Source: Phycisphaerales bacterium
GTDB taxonomy: Bacteria; Planctomycetota; Phycisphaerae; Phycisphaerales; UBA1924
Direction of reading: 5' to 3'
DNA: 59,329 bases
NCBI GenBank assembly: GCA_020847535.1
Contig: JADLBU010000123.1
Span: 1-59,329, forward strand
Program-made: the position numbers and the translations under genes
Shown here: one piece after another, positions 34,176-42,123 of the stretch
Layout: each line of letters begins with the position of its first letter
How positions within the stretch are numbered: the first letter of the stretch is position 1
The notes under the pieces: model-generated
What the model was told of the DNA's origin: nothing
The model's database searches: none
The model's input: the letters and a program-made list of their open reading frames with translations, nothing else

Positions 34176-36578
34176 TCAGTTGCGGCCGGTGTTCTGGGTG
34201 GCGTTTGCCGGCGCCATGGCCGGCTGCGGCGCGGCGGTCGGCGGGGGCTTGGAGATGTCTGTTCCGAGGCGCTGCAGGTAGGCGATCAGGGCCACGATCT
34301 GCTTATCCTCCAGGCCCTTGGGGCCATCGCCCTTGGCGATGTCGTCGGCGATCACCTTGGCCTGGGCGCGGGCGAGCGATTGTGAGACGCCGTCCCTGAC
34401 CGCTTCGCCGTAGGGCACGCCGATCATCGCCTGCGCGCGGATGCGAGTCTGGATCTCATCGAAGTCGATGCTCGTCGTAAGGAGATGCGGGTACGCGGGC
34501 ATGATCGACTGCTGGATGGATTGGCGAGGATCCTGGAGGTGGAGCGCGTGCCAGAGGTTGCTGCGCTGGCCGCCCTCGCGGGCAAGGTCGGGCCCGATTC
34601 GCCGGGAGCCCCACTGGAAGGGATGGTCGTAGACGAACTCGCCGGGCTTTGAGTAGTCCCCGTATCGTTTGGTCTCGGACCAGATGGGCCGGATCATCTG
34701 CGAATGGCAGTTGTAGCAGCCTTCTGCGATGTAGATGTCGCGCCCGCAGAGCTCCAGCGGCGTGTAGGGCTGCACGCTGGCGATCGAGGGAACGTTGGAG
34801 CGGATCGCAAACATCGGGATGATCTCGAGCAGCGAGCCGGCGGCGACGGCGACGATCGACCAGGCGATGAACTTGTACGGGGTGCCCTCCCAGGCGCGGT
34901 GCCACCAGCCGTGGAATACGTGCTGGAGGAACACATCGCCCTTGTGGCCGAGTTCCGTGTTGGAATCCAGGCGAGATCTGAACACAGGGCGGCTGACGTG
35001 CAGGGGCGCCATGGCGGGTGCGGTCTGCACGGGTGCGTCATACACGGCCGGGCGTGCCATCCACGTGCGGATGAAGTTGTACCCCATGAAGAGGGCGCCG
35101 ATGAGGTACATCAGGCCGCCGGCGACCCGGAACCAGTAGAAGGGGATGAGCTGCGTAACGGTTTCGACGAAGTCGGGATACTTGAGCGCGCCGCTGGCAT
35201 CGAAGGCCCTCCACATGAGGCCCTGTGTGATGCCGGCGCAGTAGATGGGGATCACGTAGAGCAGGATCCCGAGGGTGCCGAGCCAGAAGTGCCACTCGGC
35301 GAGCTTCTTGGAGTGGAGCGGAGCCTGGAAGAGCCTTGGAAGCAGCCAGTAGATCATGCCGAAGGCGAGGAAACCGTTCCAGCCGAGGGCGCCGCCGTGG
35401 ACATGGGCGATCGTCCAGTCTGTGTAGTGGCTGAGCATGTTCACGGTCTTGACCGCGAGCATGGGGCCTTCAAAGGTGGACATCATGTAGAACGTGACGC
35501 CGACGACAAAGAACTTGAGCACGGGATCGTCCGTGAGCTTGTGCCAGGCGCCCCGGAGGGTCAGCAGGCCGTTGATGCCTCCGCCCCAGGATGGCATCCA
35601 GAGCATGACCGAGAACAGCATGCCCAGCGTCGAGGCCCAGGCGGGGAGGGCGGTGTAGTGGAGGTGGTGGGGGCCGGCCCAGATGTAGATGAAGATCAGC
35701 GACCAGAAGTGGATGATGGAGAGCCGGTACGAGAAGACGGGGCGCTCGGCGGCCTTGGGCATGAAGTAGTACATCAGGCCCAGGAAGGGCGTCGTCAGGA
35801 AGAAGGCCACGGCGTTGTGGCCGTACCACCACTGCATCATCGCGTCCTGGACGCCGGCGTACACGCTGTAGGACTTCAGCCAGCCCGCTGGGATCGCCAG
35901 CGAGTTGAAGACGTGCAGCATCGTCACGGTGACGATGGTGGCGGCGTAGAACCACAGCGCGACGTACATGTGGCGTTCGCGGCGGCGCTTGAGGGTCATG
36001 AAGAAGTTGACGCCGAAGAAGCCCAGCCAGACCACGGCGATCAGGAGGTCGATCGGCCACTCGAGTTCGGCGTACTCCTTGCCCTGCGTGTAGCCGAGGG
36101 GCAGCGTCAATGCCGCGCACACGATGATGACCTGCCACCCCCAGAAGTGGAGGCGGCTGAGCGTGTCGGACCACATCCGTGCCTTGCACAGCCGCTGGGT
36201 GGAGTAGTAGATCGCGGCGAAGATCGCGTTTCCAGCGAAGGCGAAGATGGCGGCGTTGGTGTGCAGCGGCCGGAGACGACCGAAGGACAGGAACTGCACG
36301 TTGGTGAGGAATTCAAGGAACGCGAAGGGGCGGGTTCCGGAGGCGGTCGTGTAGGTGATGACCGTGGGGATCACCAGCTGAAGGGCGATCAGGATGCCGG
36401 CGAGGAATGCGACGATGCCCCAGATGACTGTGACGGTCAGGAATTTGCGCACGATGTCGTCGTCGTACACGAATGATTCCAACGCAGCGCCCGTGCGGGG
36501 CGAGGCTGTGTGGGGGATTGATGCGGTGTCATTTGGGTTGGCGACATTGTCGATGTTGGATCGCTGTAACACGCTCAT
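34176..36578 (-). CDS. ccoNO: Fused cbb3 oxidase subunits I and II (CcoNO)
   Basis: 800 residues. The CcoN part (to about 510) is the haem-copper oxidase core: haem ligands His106 (RPLHTNAAIFAF) and His394, copper ligands His254 (WWYGHNAV), His304 and His305 (GPHHLHYTALPAW), and the haem helix pair IAHVHGGALGWNG. A linker with two Pro-rich stretches (about 511-560) leads to the CcoO part: a membrane helix (FIAWSIVAVAAGSLLEIIPM) and one haem site at 621-625 in EGCYNCHSQMIRPIWSET. CcoNO reduces oxygen and pumps protons at high oxygen affinity. The fusion is in frame and complete. It starts the rightmost part of the operon and is preceded by about 340 bases without a gene. Confidence 0.95.
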   Translation of the reverse strand: MSVLQRSNIDNVANPNDTASIPHTASPRTGAALESFVYDDDIVRKFLTVTVIWGIVAFLAGILIALQLVIPTVITYTTASGTRPFAFLEFLTNVQFLSFGRLRPLHTNAAIFAFAGNAIFAAIYYSTQRLCKARMWSDTLSRLHFWGWQVIIVCAALTLPLGYTQGKEYAELEWPIDLLIAVVWLGFFGVNFFMTLKRRRERHMYVALWFYAATIVTVTMLHVFNSLAIPAGWLKSYSVYAGVQDAMMQWWYGHNAVAFFLTTPFLGLMYYFMPKAAERPVFSYRLSIIHFWSLIFIYIWAGPHHLHYTALPAWASTLGMLFSVMLWMPSWGGGINGLLTLRGAWHKLTDDPVLKFFVVGVTFYMMSTFEGPMLAVKTVNMLSHYTDWTIAHVHGGALGWNGFLAFGMIYWLLPRLFQAPLHSKKLAEWHFWLGTLGILLYVIPIYCAGITQGLMWRAFDASGALKYPDFVETVTQLIPFYWFRVAGGLMYLIGALFMGYNFIRTWMARPAVYDAPVQTAPAMAPLHVSRPVFRSRLDSNTELGHKGDVFLQHVFHGWWHRAWEGTPYKFIAWSIVAVAAGSLLEIIPMFAIRSNVPSIASVQPYTPLELCGRDIYIAEGCYNCHSQMIRPIWSETKRYGDYSKPGEFVYDHPFQWGSRRIGPDLAREGGQRSNLWHALHLQDPRQSIQQSIMPAYPHLLTTSIDFDEIQTRIRAQAMIGVPYGEAVRDGVSQSLARAQAKVIADDIAKGDGPKGLEDKQIVALIAYLQRLGTDISKPPPTAAPQPAMAPANATQNTGRN

Positions 36579-36917
36579 CCGTCATGGCTCCCGGGTCACT
36601 TCGCCGCTCGATGGCTCGCGCAAGCCCCGAGCGTTCGCCCGGAACTGATTCCATCGAGCAACAATCGTGCCGGCCGAAGGCGGGTTCTACGGGAAAGTTT
36701 CCCCTAATCGAGCCTGGGCGCTGGTGCGATGCGGACCGGGAATCTGGGCAAGGCCCAACAGCGCGGGGTGGTCAGGAAGCGGGCGGCAGTGATCCCAGAC
36801 TTGCGAGGCCGACGCGAGGCGGTTATCGGAATGCGAGAACGGCCGGGGATCGGCGCTGCGCCGCAGGGACCGGAGCCCATGGTGTTGCTCGCGAGGCGAG
36901 ACGATACCGCGAAGCGT
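36579..36917. other. Non-coding region upstream of the cbb3 operon
   Basis: About 340 bases between the cbb3 operon and a universal stress protein gene. It should carry the oxidase promoter. No clear FNR/FixK box was found; ttgctcgatggaatcag (minus strand, about 36644-36660) is only roughly similar. A short frame (36729-36959) looks non-coding. Confidence 0.4.
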
Positions 36918-37820
36918 TCAGGCGTCCGCGAATCCCGGCGGCTTGATTGTCAGGATTGAACACGGTGCCTCGCGAGCGATGCGTTCGGCGGTGGAGCCTA
37001 GGAGGAAGTCGCGTGCGTTCCACGTCGAGCGCGTGCCGATGACAGCGAGGTCGCAGTGCTCGCGCTGGATGAATTCAACGATTCCCTTGCCGTGGCCGCG
37101 GCACTGCAACGCGTGGATGGTGGCCTTGAGGGCGCCGATTTCGTGCTCGAAGGGCTTGCAGAACGTGCGGAGGTGCTGTTCGACGGCCGCCTGGTAGCGT
37201 TCGGAGAGGTCCGGCATGTGGCTGCGGACGCCCTCGGGGATCCGGCCCTGCCACGGATCCGCGTAGACGTGAAGAATGTGGAGCGTGGCCCCATCCTGTG
37301 CCGCGATGCGGATCGCCTGATCGAGCGCGAGTCGAGATGTGTCTGAGAAATCGATGCAGGCGACCACCGCGCGGAACGCCGCGGCCCGCCCCCGGCGCAC
37401 CGCCAGCACCTTGGTCGCCGCTCGCTGGACGCAGCCCGAAGCCGTAGAACCGAGCCGCGTGTGACCGTCGGCTCCGCTGGCGCCGACCACGAGCAGATCA
37501 ATGGATTCTCGCCGCACGCGGTCAATCAACTCCGCCCTGGGCATGCCCATGACCGCTTCAAAGGCCACATCTCGGCCGACTTCGCGAGCCGGGGGCCAGG
37601 TTGCCCATTGCTGGCGGCCGCTGTCCAGGAGATCGGCTACCGGCGGCAGTTCCATCGGAAGAAAGGAACCGTGGGGAATCGCATAGACGGGCAGCGAGAC
37701 AACATGAACGGCCGCCACGGCTGCCCGGTTCAGGGCGGCGATGCGAACCGCCTGGCGCAGCGCGGCCGCCGATGATTCGGAGAAATCGATAGCGACGAGG
37801 ATCCTTTTCAGTTGATCCAT
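36918..37820 (-). CDS. Universal stress protein, two tandem UspA domains
   Basis: 300 residues from ATG 37820. Domain 1 begins RILVAIDFSESSAAALRQAV and ends DLLVVGASGADGHTRLGST. Domain 2 begins VVACIDFSDTSRLALDQAIR and ends LAVIGTRSTWNARDFLLGST, then AERIAREAPCSILTIKP. Both contain the Gx2Gx9G(S/T) nucleotide-binding loop type (GASG..LGS, GTRS..LGST). Tandem Usps bind ATP and act in oxygen and growth-arrest stress. Start at MDQLKR is preferred over an upstream ATG at 37844. It is in the same direction as the cbb3 operon, separated by a gap. Confidence 0.9.
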   Translation of the reverse strand: MDQLKRILVAIDFSESSAAALRQAVRIAALNRAAVAAVHVVSLPVYAIPHGSFLPMELPPVADLLDSGRQQWATWPPAREVGRDVAFEAVMGMPRAELIDRVRRESIDLLVVGASGADGHTRLGSTASGCVQRAATKVLAVRRGRAAAFRAVVACIDFSDTSRLALDQAIRIAAQDGATLHILHVYADPWQGRIPEGVRSHMPDLSERYQAAVEQHLRTFCKPFEHEIGALKATIHALQCRGHGKGIVEFIQREHCDLAVIGTRSTWNARDFLLGSTAERIAREAPCSILTIKPPGFADA

Positions 37821-37951
37821 CACGACACTCCTAGAACAGCTCACAAGGCCGGTGGCCTGTGCTTACGAACCCCGTGGACGGGGTGGGCAGTCCCCTCCGG
37901 AGCCGATCGCGCGGGCGGCCTCGGGCGCAGGATCGCCGCTTGCCGCGTCTT

Positions 37952-38041
37952 AGAGACTGTTTCAGAACTTCGTAGCAGAGCGGTAGAACACAGGCAGGAT
38001 GCCTGTGCCACGAGATGGGGTAGGGTTCTGAAGCAGTCTCT
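37952..38041 (-). repeat. Nested palindromic repeat (REP/MITE-like)
   Basis: An outer 17-bp stem with one wobble, agagactgtttcagaac (37952-37968) with gttctgaagcagtctct (38025-38041), encloses an inner perfect hairpin, cacaggca (37989-37996) with tgcctgtg (38000-38007) and loop gga. The right arm overlaps the stop of the next Usp gene. Inner sequences of this form, often read as HRQDACAT in shadow frames, recur in planctomycete genomes. Confidence 0.7.
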
Positions 38042-38934
38042 TAGGCATCCCCGGGCTTGATGGCGAAGATCGAGCACTTGGTTTCCTTCAGCACCTTCTC
38101 GGCGGTGCTTCCCAGAAGCACATCCCTCATGTTGGTTCGGCCCCGGGTGCCCAGCACGACAAGGTCCGCTGCGTGGAGCTCGGCGTACTCAGTGATTCCG
38201 TTGCGATAGCCGGTGCTGTCGAAGACCTCGCACACCGGGCGTGCCGCCGCTACGCCCTCGCCTGCCTCGCGCACGAAGGCCTGAAGCCGGCCTTCGAGTT
38301 CCTTGCGATACTGCTGCGCAAGCTGTACATCCAGAGCCGAGTTGCGCTGCCGCAGCAGCTTCCACGGCGGCTCGAAGACATGGACGATGCGCAGCTGCGC
38401 CTGCTCTAGCCGGGCAAGCTCCGCGGCCCGCTCGAGCGCGCGCCTCGATGTGGGGGAGAAATCGACGCAGGCGACGATGTGCTTGAAGGGGCCCGTCTTG
38501 GTGTTGCGTACCAGGAGCACATCGATCGGGCTCCTTCGGATGCAGGCGGTCGCCATCGTGCCGATTCCCACATCCAGCGGACGATCGCCATACGTGCCGA
38601 TGACCAGGAGACTTGCCCGCTGAGCCATCAGCGACTGTGTGATGCCCGCAACTCGATTGTTGAGGCTGACATCCAACGGCACCTGCGCTGTCCCGTCGAG
38701 TCCATCCACGAAGCCGGGCCATGCATCGGTCGCCTCCTTCAAGAGCTGCGCCCGGATATCCGGCACCAGCGGCGACAGCACCGCGGAAAGATCGGTCGCG
38801 ACAAGAGTGTCGATCACATGCACCGCGCGCACGGGCGATGAACTCGCATTGGCGAGGCGGATGCCGTGTGCGAGTGCGGCCCGGGAAGAGGGCGAAAAGT
38901 CGATGCCGACGAGAATGGGTTGTTGCGCCGTCAT
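38041..38934 (-). CDS. Universal stress protein, two tandem UspA domains
   Basis: 297 residues. Domain 1: PILVGIDFSPSSRAALAHGI with SLLVIGTYGDRPLDVGIGTM; domain 2: HIVACVDFSPTSRRALERAA with DLVVLGTRGRTNMRDVLLGS and KVLKETKCSIFAIKPG. Domain 2 has the complete ATP-binding loop; domain 1 has a relaxed one. Paralogue of the preceding Usp, separated by the palindromic repeat. The start overlaps the CBS gene end (ATGA at 38934-38931), so the two are translated together. Likely part of the low-oxygen cluster; direct function unproven. Confidence 0.9.
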   Translation of the reverse strand: MTAQQPILVGIDFSPSSRAALAHGIRLANASSSPVRAVHVIDTLVATDLSAVLSPLVPDIRAQLLKEATDAWPGFVDGLDGTAQVPLDVSLNNRVAGITQSLMAQRASLLVIGTYGDRPLDVGIGTMATACIRRSPIDVLLVRNTKTGPFKHIVACVDFSPTSRRALERAAELARLEQAQLRIVHVFEPPWKLLRQRNSALDVQLAQQYRKELEGRLQAFVREAGEGVAAARPVCEVFDSTGYRNGITEYAELHAADLVVLGTRGRTNMRDVLLGSTAEKVLKETKCSIFAIKPGDA

Positions 38935-39428
38935 GTGTTCACCTTGGATGGGCTGAGAATGCGCCCCAGCGCTCCCATCATATCCATGGTGGTGATGATC
39001 CCCACGGGGAACTCCTTCTCGTCGGCGACAATGACACGGTGGATGTGCCTCTCGAACATGAGCCGTGCCACCGCGGCAACCGACATGTTCGGTGTGACCA
39101 TCAACGGATCTTCGGTCATGAAATCCTCGACGCAGATCAGCGGCTCAGGGATGACCTGGCTGCTCTGGTCCTCATCGCCCTGCTCGGCCAGAATCTCACA
39201 CAGGAAGGCGGGAGGGACCTCATCGGTTCCTTCCGAGCAGCGACGGATCAGGTCGGTCTTGGAGACAACGCCCACCACCCTCCCCTGCTGGTCGACCACT
39301 GGCGCGCCCGAGACTTCGTGCTGCTCGAACACGCGGGCCAGCTCGCGTATCCGCGTTGCCGGGCCGACACACACGGGATCGGCCGTCATGATGTCCTTGG
39401 CCTTCAACTCCGTGGAAATGAGTGACAT
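38931..39428 (-). CDS. CBS-domain pair protein
   Basis: 165 residues with two CBS domains: KAKDIMTADPVCVGPATRIR and SGAPVVDQQGRVVGVVSKTD in the first; VEDFMTEDPLMVTPNMSVAA and HRVIVADEKEFPVGIITTMD in the second. CBS pairs bind adenine nucleotides or other ligands. As a free-standing pair next to Usps it probably senses energy state. A linker with acidic residues (EQGDEDQSSQ) joins the halves. It overlaps the Usp downstream by 4 bases and lies 11 bases from the upstream gene. Confidence 0.9.
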   Translation of the reverse strand: MSLISTELKAKDIMTADPVCVGPATRIRELARVFEQHEVSGAPVVDQQGRVVGVVSKTDLIRRCSEGTDEVPPAFLCEILAEQGDEDQSSQVIPEPLICVEDFMTEDPLMVTPNMSVAAVARLMFERHIHRVIVADEKEFPVGIITTMDMMGALGRILSPSKVNT

Positions 39429-39439
39429 GGCAAGCTCCT

Positions 39440-39700
39440 TTATGACCGTCTTCTTGGTTCGTCGATATGCCGATCGTCATCCCGCGTCGCCTCGTAGCCC
39501 ACTCGTGCGACCGCGGCGATCAGGCGATCGGGTGAACATGTCTGAGCATGGCAAACCGTTGCGTTGGCGCGAAAGAGATTCACGTTCACATCCAGTACAC
39601 CGGCGACGGCCTCCAGGGCATCTGTGATTTTTTGTCGGCACCGCGTGTCCTTCATGCCCGTGATCAGCAACACCGTTCGTAGGGTTTGATGCGAAAGCAA
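39440..39700 (-). CDS. HMA-like protein missing one metal cysteine
   Basis: 86 residues. The core TVLLITGMKDTRCRQKITDA then AVAGVLDVNVNLFRA and AAVARVGYEATRDDD follows the beta-alpha-beta-beta-alpha-beta HMA fold. Canonical members have GMxCxxC. Here the first cysteine is Asp18 and the second is Cys21, so tight copper(I) binding is doubtful. Two further cysteines (ATVCHAQTCSP) may form an alternative site. It could be a copper-related partner of CcoI or a redox switch. Same strand and close spacing with the CBS gene suggest one transcript. Confidence 0.65.
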   Translation of the reverse strand: MLSHQTLRTVLLITGMKDTRCRQKITDALEAVAGVLDVNVNLFRANATVCHAQTCSPDRLIAAVARVGYEATRDDDRHIDEPRRRS

Positions 39701-39737
39701 ACGTACCTCCCGGTGGGCTGCGGGGAGCAGCGATGTT

Positions 39738-40082
39738 CTAGGCCAGGGCGGGGTCTAGCGTGCGAGATCGGGGCGAAGGGGGCTTACGTGAGGTCGGCTC
39801 TCGCCCGGCGCGGTGCGGTGTGCGACGAGGAGGCGGGCTTGGTTGGTGTGCCGGCCCCGCGGCTGTGTTTGTGATCTCCACAGGCGCGGCAACTGCCGGG
39901 TGTATGAGGCGGGTTTGCGCGTGCGCGACGAGAGCCTCAAGATGGCGCTCGGCCTCGAGCCAGTTGAGTTGCTCGTTGCCCCCGTGGAACAGCCAGAGTT
40001 CCTCGGCGATCGCGGCGATCAGCCGGTGCGTCACGTCGAGCTCGTGCCCGGGATTTGACATTGGTCGAACGGTGATCTTCAT
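39738..40082 (-). CDS. DUF2934-domain protein
   Basis: 114 residues from ATG 40082 with ggag before it. The domain RLIAAIAEELWLFHGGNEQL then NWLEAERHLEAL is the DUF2934 pattern (basic helix, WxxxGxxxxxDWxxAExxL). The C-terminal 40 residues are basic, Pro-rich and probably disordered. DUF2934 proteins commonly sit beside stress and respiratory genes in planctomycetes and proteobacteria; function unknown. It opens a leftward gene line that ends in ccoS, and diverges from the sensor kinase. Confidence 0.7.
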   Translation of the reverse strand: MKITVRPMSNPGHELDVTHRLIAAIAEELWLFHGGNEQLNWLEAERHLEALVAHAQTRLIHPAVAAPVEITNTAAGPAHQPSPPPRRTPHRAGREPTSRKPPSPRSRTLDPALA

Positions 40083-40379
40083 GGCATGCTCCAAGGCGAG
40101 CGGTACCTGATTGCCGGGATCATCATCGCCTCGACAGCTCCCGGCTCCATCGCGGAAACTTCCCCGATTCCTTACCCCCAATGTCCGGGCGTACGGGCTG
40201 TTCGACGGCTCGGGATGCCCCAAGCAGCCCGCATCTCCGGGGGAGCGCACACCGTCGGCAGGCGACCTCACAGGACTTCCCAGGCCCGGCTCACGCATGT
40301 CGCGCGGCGGCGATCTCGATGGAGCGGGAGGAACCGCAGGGAGGTAGATACCGGCTGCATCGGTACGTAATGTGAGGAC

Positions 40380-42104
40380 ATGGATCCGCGCAGGCCAGCC
40401 ACTCAGACGCCCTCGACGCGCGGAGGCTCTGGTGCTCGCAGCGCGAAGCCGGCTGACGGCGGCTGCCCTGTGGCGGCGGGTGGATCGATGTCCGGCGGTG
40501 GGAGGGAGTTGCAGCGAGCCCATGCCGATGACGGAGCGACCGGTCGAGCGGGGATACCCGCGCCCGACCCGGCGGTTCGCGACCGGGCGACGCTGGCAGC
40601 CGCGCTTGACCCGATCATCACCATCGATGCCCTTGGCATCATACAGTCGGCGAACAACTCGGTGCGGCGGGTTCTGGGGTGGACTCCCGAAGAATTGCTC
40701 GGGCGGAATGTCAGCATCCTGATGCCCGAGCCTCACCACTCGGCGCATGACGGCTACCTGGCCAATTACCACCGCACCGGGCAGACCAACATCATGAACC
40801 GGCCGCGGCGCTTCGAAGCGCTGCACAAGGATGGGGCGCTCGTCCCGATCGAACTGTGCGTGTCGCGGGCCGAGATCCCCGGCGGCGGGCAGCCGTTGTA
40901 CGTCGGGATTATCCGGGACATGAGCGCCTACGCCGCGGCGGAGCGGAGCCGTGATGAAGAACGCGTTCGGGCGCAGCAATTGCTCACCGAGCAGACAGGG
41001 GCCCTGCAGCAGGCGAACATCCGCCTGCGCATGGCTGATCGGATGGCATCGATCGGCACGCTCGCCGCGGGCCTGGGACACGACATGAACAACGTGCTTC
41101 TGCCCGTGCGAGCACGGCTGAACGCGCTGCGGGCCGCCGGTGCGGCGGGGAGAATCCCTTCGGCCGAGCGCAAGCATGTCGAGGAGGTACGCAAGAGCAT
41201 CGCGTATCTTCAGCAACTGGCCGATGGGCTGCACTTCCTCGCGCTGGATCCCGAAACCGAAGAGGATACCCGTGGGGGTGGATCGGTGACAGATCTGCGG
41301 CAATGGTGGTCGCAGGCGGGGGCGCTGCTTTCCAAGGCGGTTCCCAAGCATGTGCGGGTATCGGCCACGTTCCCGCCGGGGTTGCCGCAGGCTGGAGTCG
41401 CCGCGCACGGGCTGACACAGGCGGTGCTCAACCTCGTTGTCAACGCTGGCGAGGCGATCCCCGGGCCTGCGGAGCGAAGGCGGCGCCAAGGGCATGTGCG
41501 TGTATGGGCGGAATCGACGCAGGACAAGGAAGCGGCATGGGTGCGTCTGGGCGTGACCGACAACGGATTGGGCATGACGGACGAGGTGAAGCGACGGGCC
41601 TTTGAGATGTTTTTTACGACCAAGCCTCGCGGCCTGGGGACCGGGCTGGGCCTGGCGCTGGTGCGCAGGGTGGTGGAGCGGGCGGGTGGAAGGGTCGAAA
41701 TCGAGTCGGAGGTTGGAATGGGCACCACGGTCGTGATGCACATCCCCGCGGCAAGACCCGTGGAGGTGTCTGACCCCGCACTCCGGTCAAGTGCGGTAGT
41801 GTCACTCCAGGATGGGCGGGCGGCTGCGCTGATCCTGCATGTGCTTGAGACTTCCGGCACCACGGTGCGTGCCGATGGGGATGAGAGTCAGGCCAGCATC
41901 TGGATCGTCGATCCCGGAGTGACCAAACCTGCGGCGGCGAAGGCCTGGAGGAACCTGCGGCCGGGCGGACAACTGGTGTTGTTTGGAAACCCACCCCATC
42001 ATTCGGCCGCTATGTGGAAATCATTGAGTCCTGTCATCATCACCGATCCAGGGGATTTCGAGGCGGTTCGCACGGCGTTGGGCCGGGCGATGGTCTCGAT
42101 GTGA
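40380..42104 (+). CDS. FixL-like haem-PAS sensor histidine kinase
   Basis: 574 residues from ATG 40380. A disordered lead (1-70) is followed by a PAS domain (about 71-182): DPIITIDALGIIQSANNSVR, NVSILMPEPHHSAHDGYLAN, DGALVPIELCV, VGIIRDMS. The His123 in HDGYL aligns with the haem-binding histidine of FixL, and Arg143 with the distal arginine. Then come a coiled helix, the phospho-acceptor GLGHDMNNVL (His234), and an ATP-binding domain with LNLVVNAGEAI, VTDNGLGMTDEVKRRAF, GTGLGLALV. About 100 residues after it (ASIWIVDPGVTKPAA) look like a pseudo-receiver. Soluble; it likely senses oxygen. The regulator gene follows 19 bases later. Confidence 0.8.
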   Translation: MDPRRPATQTPSTRGGSGARSAKPADGGCPVAAGGSMSGGGRELQRAHADDGATGRAGIPAPDPAVRDRATLAAALDPIITIDALGIIQSANNSVRRVLGWTPEELLGRNVSILMPEPHHSAHDGYLANYHRTGQTNIMNRPRRFEALHKDGALVPIELCVSRAEIPGGGQPLYVGIIRDMSAYAAAERSRDEERVRAQQLLTEQTGALQQANIRLRMADRMASIGTLAAGLGHDMNNVLLPVRARLNALRAAGAAGRIPSAERKHVEEVRKSIAYLQQLADGLHFLALDPETEEDTRGGGSVTDLRQWWSQAGALLSKAVPKHVRVSATFPPGLPQAGVAAHGLTQAVLNLVVNAGEAIPGPAERRRRQGHVRVWAESTQDKEAAWVRLGVTDNGLGMTDEVKRRAFEMFFTTKPRGLGTGLGLALVRRVVERAGGRVEIESEVGMGTTVVMHIPAARPVEVSDPALRSSAVVSLQDGRAAALILHVLETSGTTVRADGDESQASIWIVDPGVTKPAAAKAWRNLRPGGQLVLFGNPPHHSAAMWKSLSPVIITDPGDFEAVRTALGRAMVSM

Positions 42105-42123
42105 ACACCGGAGGCAACCCGCC

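Noticed and set aside
34704..36476. Long plus-strand frame (about 590 codons) antisense to ccoNO
   Set aside because: Low-complexity shadow of the oxidase gene with His/Glu/Gly bias and no domain.
36579..36720. Possible FNR/FixK box upstream of ccoNO
   Set aside because: The nearest candidate, tcgatggaatcag on the minus strand, has the wrong spacing and only partial half-sites compared with TTGAT-N4-ATCAA.
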